Shown here: positions 61,357-64,000 of the stretch, one piece after another
Numbering within the stretch: the stretch's first letter is position 1
Layout of the letters: each line of letters begins with the position of its first letter
NCBI RefSeq assembly: GCF_008274625.1
Contig: NZ_VTRU01000001.1
Span: 2,232,001-2,296,000, forward strand
Source of the DNA: Chryseobacterium panacisoli
GTDB lineage: Bacteria > Bacteroidota > Bacteroidia > Flavobacteriales > Weeksellaceae
Direction of reading: 5' to 3'
DNA: 64,000 nucleotides
Notes under the pieces: model-generated
What the model saw: the letters and a program-made list of their open reading frames with translations, nothing else
Databases searched by the model: none
Told to the model about the DNA's origin: nothing
Program-made: the position numbers and the translations under genes

Positions 61357-62469
61357 ATGAGCCACGGAAAACTAAGAGATGACAAAACCTGCCTGAACTG
61401 CGGACATCAGGTTGATGAAAGATTTTGCCCACACTGCGGACAGGAAAATATTGAAAGCAGACAGCCCTTTCATTTTCTCTTTACTCATTTCATTGAGGAT
61501 TTCACCCATTATGACGGACAGTTCTGGAAAACTATGCAGTATCTGTTTACCCGTCCGGGGACACTTACCAAAGAATATTTGGCTGGTAAAAGGCAATTGT
61601 ATGTTGCTCCTGTAAAGCTGTACATATTTATAAGCTTCATTACATTCTTTCTACCCAACATCTTACCTCACGCCAAAGAGGAAGCCGAAAGACCAAGCCA
61701 GATAAAAAAAGAAACAAAGGCAAAAAAGCCAAAAGAAATTTCACAAGACATTGTAAAAGATTTACAAAAAGAAGGTGTTCTGTCCCATGAAGTAGCAACG
61801 AATACTCAAAAGGTGTTGGATACTTTAAAAACTTTGGATACCCTAAAAATTAAAGACACCCGAGAAAAAACTGAACTTTTTGACCGTACATTCGATACGA
61901 AAGAAGAGTCTATTATGAATGCTTATACAATAAAACAGTATGATTCTATACTTGCAAAGGATAAAACAGGGATATATTCATTAGCGAGGCCCCTGGCAGA
62001 AAAAGCTTTTTCTTTAAAGGAAGAAGGATACAGCAAGCATCAGATCTGGGAAAAATATAAAGACAATTTCATTCATACGATTCCCAAAGCGCTCTTCGTG
62101 TACCTTCCTATATTTGCATTCTTTTTATGGCTGTTCCATAACAAGAAAAAATGGTGGTACTTTGACCATGGTATATTTACCCTTCACTATTTCTCTTTCC
62201 TTTTATTAGGAATATTAGTATTCATCGTAGGAGAAAAGATAGTAAGTTTTCTTCCGGACAATAATATACTTACCTTAGTATATGTTCTAGCCTGTATAGC
62301 ACTGGCACTCTATATGACGGTCTATTTCTTTGTAGCCCATCACAGGGTGTATGAAACCAAGAAAAGAATAAGCATACTCAAAGGTTCCTTATTATTTATT
62401 ATTAACTATATCGGATTACTTTTGATGTTTATGGTACTGATGTACTTAAGCTTTATTATGCTTCATTAA
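61357..62469 (+). CDS. DUF3667 zinc-ribbon membrane protein
   Basis: The 370-residue protein opens with a zinc ribbon (CLNCGHQVDERFCPHCGQ, residues 12-29). The DUF3667 signature FLFTHFIEDFTHYDGQFWKTMQYLFTRPGTLTKEYLAGKRQLYVAPVKLYIF follows near 40-90, leading into the first membrane helix. A long charged cytoplasmic insert (105-235), then about four C-terminal helices. The family is widespread in Bacteroidota and its function is unknown. Its stop overlaps that of the convergent small membrane protein by 4 bases. Confidence 0.88.
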   Translation: MSHGKLRDDKTCLNCGHQVDERFCPHCGQENIESRQPFHFLFTHFIEDFTHYDGQFWKTMQYLFTRPGTLTKEYLAGKRQLYVAPVKLYIFISFITFFLPNILPHAKEEAERPSQIKKETKAKKPKEISQDIVKDLQKEGVLSHEVATNTQKVLDTLKTLDTLKIKDTREKTELFDRTFDTKEESIMNAYTIKQYDSILAKDKTGIYSLARPLAEKAFSLKEEGYSKHQIWEKYKDNFIHTIPKALFVYLPIFAFFLWLFHNKKKWWYFDHGIFTLHYFSFLLLGILVFIVGEKIVSFLPDNNILTLVYVLACIALALYMTVYFFVAHHRVYETKKRISILKGSLLFIINYIGLLLMFMVLMYLSFIMLH

Positions 62470-62798
62470 TTTCTAAGAGATTTATTCCCTCTGAAACTTG
62501 CAAATAAATAATACGCAACGAAAACGGTAGAAAATTTCAGGATAGACGGAATTGCCAATTCAAGATTAAAAATTAAAGCTCCTACAAGAACAAGAATTCC
62601 CATTCCTACAAATGACAGTCCTAATTTCTTAGGCAGTGAAAAATTGGGTGTATCCAGATAATAAGCAAGTCCCCAGGCAGAACCAAAGGCAACAGCATAA
62701 TAAATATCCAGGCCGATATTCTCTGAACTTAAAAAGAAATAGTTGATCAGGAAGCTAATAACGGTTCCTAATCCGAAATACATCAAAGCTTTTTGCAT
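62466..62798 (-). CDS. Small four-helix membrane protein
   Basis: The 110-residue protein is almost entirely hydrophobic, with four predicted membrane helices (near 5-22, 27-45, 57-75 and 80-100) and a basic end (FRGNKSLRN). The frame is open back to 62906, but a -7 element lies at 62817-62824, so the ATG at 62798 (MQKALMYF) is used. Family not recognised. It is convergent with the DUF3667 gene and divergent from icmF. Confidence 0.75.
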   Translation of the reverse strand: MQKALMYFGLGTVISFLINYFFLSSENIGLDIYYAVAFGSAWGLAYYLDTPNFSLPKKLGLSFVGMGILVLVGALIFNLELAIPSILKFSTVFVAYYLFASFRGNKSLRN

Positions 62799-62816
62799 GT
62801 CTGTAAAAATATTCTG

Positions 62817-62824
62817 CAAAAATA
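62817..62824 (-). promoter_or_regulatory. -7 element that fixes the small membrane protein start
   Basis: Minus-strand TATTTTTG matches TAnnTTTG, 18 bases before the ATG at 62798; the longer frame from 62906 would start upstream of it. Confidence 0.6.
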
Positions 62825-63012
62825 GAGAATTTAAATTGAGAATATAAAGATGAGTGTCTTTGAAAGCGAAGTCAATGCAACTTGTTTTAACTCTGTGGTT
62901 TCCCAACTTTCAAAGTATTCAGCTCAAAAAGGGGACATATAATTAAATAAACATAAACAATCAATTGAAAATCAAAAGAATAAAATCAAACACCTGGTTC
63001 TTTTTTTATTGT

Positions 63013-63020
63013 TATATTTG
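63013..63020 (+). promoter_or_regulatory. -7 element of icmF
   Basis: TATATTTG matches TAnnTTTG, 27 bases before the ATG at 63048. Confidence 0.55.
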
Positions 63021-63047
63021 GAAACTTAGAAACTTTCTAGAATTTTT

Positions 63048-64000
63048 ATGGAAACCCAAAAATATACTCCAACCAACAAGGTAAGAATCGTAACTGCTGC
63101 CTCATTATTTGATGGGCATGATGCTGCGATCAATATTATGCGTCGTGTTATTCAGGGAACAGGATGCGAAGTGATCCATTTAGGACACGATAAATCAGCA
63201 GAGGAAGTTGTAAATACAGCAATCCAGGAAGATGCCAATGCTATAGCATTAACTTCATATCAGGGAGGTCACACAGAATATTTCAAATATATCTATGACC
63301 TGTTGAGAGAAAAAAATTCACCACAGATCAAAATTTTTGGCGGTGGCGGCGGTGTAATTCTTCCGGAAGAGATCAAAGATCTGATGTCTTATGGGATAGA
63401 CAGGATTTATTCTCCGGATGACGGCCGTGAACTTGGGCTTCAGGGAATGATTGATGATCTTGTACACCGATCAGATTTTGCAACAGGAAAAGATGTAACT
63501 GCAAAAGACCTGGATGCCATCAGCTTTGAAAACTCAACAAGCATCGCCAGTATTATCTCTGCTGTTGAAAACTTCTCAGAAGAAAAACCTGAGCTTGTAA
63601 AAGCCATTGACGAAAAATCTAAAGATTTAACCATTCCGATTATTGGTATTACAGGTACCGGAGGAGCGGGTAAATCTTCTTTAACAGATGAATTGGTAAG
63701 ACGTTTCTTACGTTCAAATACTGATAAAAAAATTGCCATTATCTCTATTGACCCTTCAAAAAAGAAAACCGGAGGTGCTCTATTGGGAGACAGAATCCGT
63801 ATGAACGCAATCAATGATCCTAGAGTGTACATGCGTTCTATGGCAACCAGAGAAAATAACGTTTCCGTTTCTCCATTCATTCATTCTGCATTGAATGTGC
63901 TGAAGCTGGCTCATCCAGATGTTATCATCCTTGAAACTTCAGGGATCGGACAGTCTGGTTCAGAAGTGTCAGATTTTGCCGATGTTTCTATGTATGTAAT
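63048..64000 (+). CDS. icmF: Fused isobutyryl-CoA mutase / G-protein chaperone IcmF (5' part)
   Basis: The first 317 codons are in the window and the frame is still open at the end. The N-terminal B12-binding domain has [28 protein letters not shown] (base-off His near residue 24), then LTSYQGGH and the GGGGGV loop. The next domain is the MeaB-like GTPase with P-loop [17 protein letters not shown] near 208-220 and [23 protein letters not shown] near 240. This order (B12 domain, then GTPase) is that of IcmF, in which a mutase domain follows. IcmF interconverts isobutyryl-CoA and butyryl-CoA; the GTPase protects the cofactor. Confidence 0.92.
   Translation, partial: METQKYTPTNKVRIVTAASLFDGHDAAINIMRRVIQGTGCEVIHLGHDKSAEEVVNTAIQEDANAIALTSYQGGHTEYFKYIYDLLREKNSPQIKIFGGGGGVILPEEIKDLMSYGIDRIYSPDDGRELGLQGMIDDLVHRSDFATGKDVTAKDLDAISFENSTSIASIISAVENFSEEKPELVKAIDEKSKDLTIPIIGITGTGGAGKSSLTDELVRRFLRSNTDKKIAIISIDPSKKKTGGALLGDRIRMNAINDPRVYMRSMATRENNVSVSPFIHSALNVLKLAHPDVIILETSGIGQSGSEVSDFADVSMYV

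Noticed and set aside
62799..62906. N-terminal extension of the small membrane protein
   Set aside because: The -7 element at 62817-62824 lies inside it, so transcripts cannot include the upstream start.
1..64000. Search by eye for tRNA, rRNA, tmRNA, riboswitches and insertion sequences
   Set aside because: No T-arm-like motif with matching cloverleaf, transposase, terminal inverted repeats with target duplication or known riboswitch core was noticed. A covariance-model scan could overturn this.

Overview
The window looks like chromosomal DNA from a flavobacterium of the Chryseobacterium/Elizabethkingia group (Bacteroidota, Weeksellaceae). The signs are an AT-rich sequence, many start regions preceded by the Bacteroidota -7 element TAnnTTTG (sometimes with TTTG about 19-21 bases upstream), weak Shine-Dalgarno sites, secreted proteins with type IX secretion (T9SS) tails of both type A and type B, a two-domain riboflavin synthase, a zinc-less L32 and a fused isobutyryl-CoA mutase. 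The genus is inferred from gene content and protein style; no search was run. No rRNA, tRNA, insertion sequence, prophage or CRISPR array was seen.

Layout. 0-4.7 kb (mostly minus strand): an exbB/exbD proton channel cut by the window edge, leuS and a small lipoprotein. 4.9-10.8 kb: an envelope-glycan group (acyltransferase, GT2 and an unknown protein on plus), facing a minus operon of NlpC/P60 hydrolase, DUF1648 protein, cupin and Kdo transferase WaaA, then an O-methyltransferase. 10.9-14.2 kb is accessory: a 51-residue cysteine-rich leader peptide gene with its own terminator, a short unexplained plus-strand transcript, two unknown exported or membrane proteins and an HTTM-like membrane protein. 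14.2-33.5 kb is mostly core: ompA-like lipoprotein, tilS-dsbD, a seven-repeat T9SS protein, a lone exbD, an alpha/beta hydrolase, a patatin, nrnA, rpmH, ftsE, a ribE-histidine kinase-trmN6 operon, pdxA, DUF177-rpmF, accB-accC and rocD.

33.9-43.4 kb holds a tight run of eight glycosyltransferase-like genes on plus and one more on minus, with no flippase, polymerase or sugar-nucleotide gene. 43.9-47.3 kb: gltX, accA and the first of four members of an exported two-cysteine protein family. 47.4-58.9 kb: tsf, two tandem giant T9SS type B surface proteins, an exported regulatory-domain-like protein, trmB and three more family members. 59.2-61.0 kb: the ribosomal operon rplM-rpsI-rpsB on minus. 61.4-64 kb: a DUF3667 zinc-ribbon membrane protein, a small membrane protein and the 5' part of icmF.

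The most notable points are (i) the orphan leader peptide, whose six cysteines follow the inhibitor-cystine-knot spacing; (ii) the scattered four-member two-cysteine family; and (iii) the separation of tsf from rpsB. Flipping the segment from about 47.3 to 59.1 kb would both rejoin rpsB with tsf and bring the four paralogues together on one strand, which suggests a past inversion. Several intergenic regions carry promoter-terminator pairs or strong dyads with no recognised gene.
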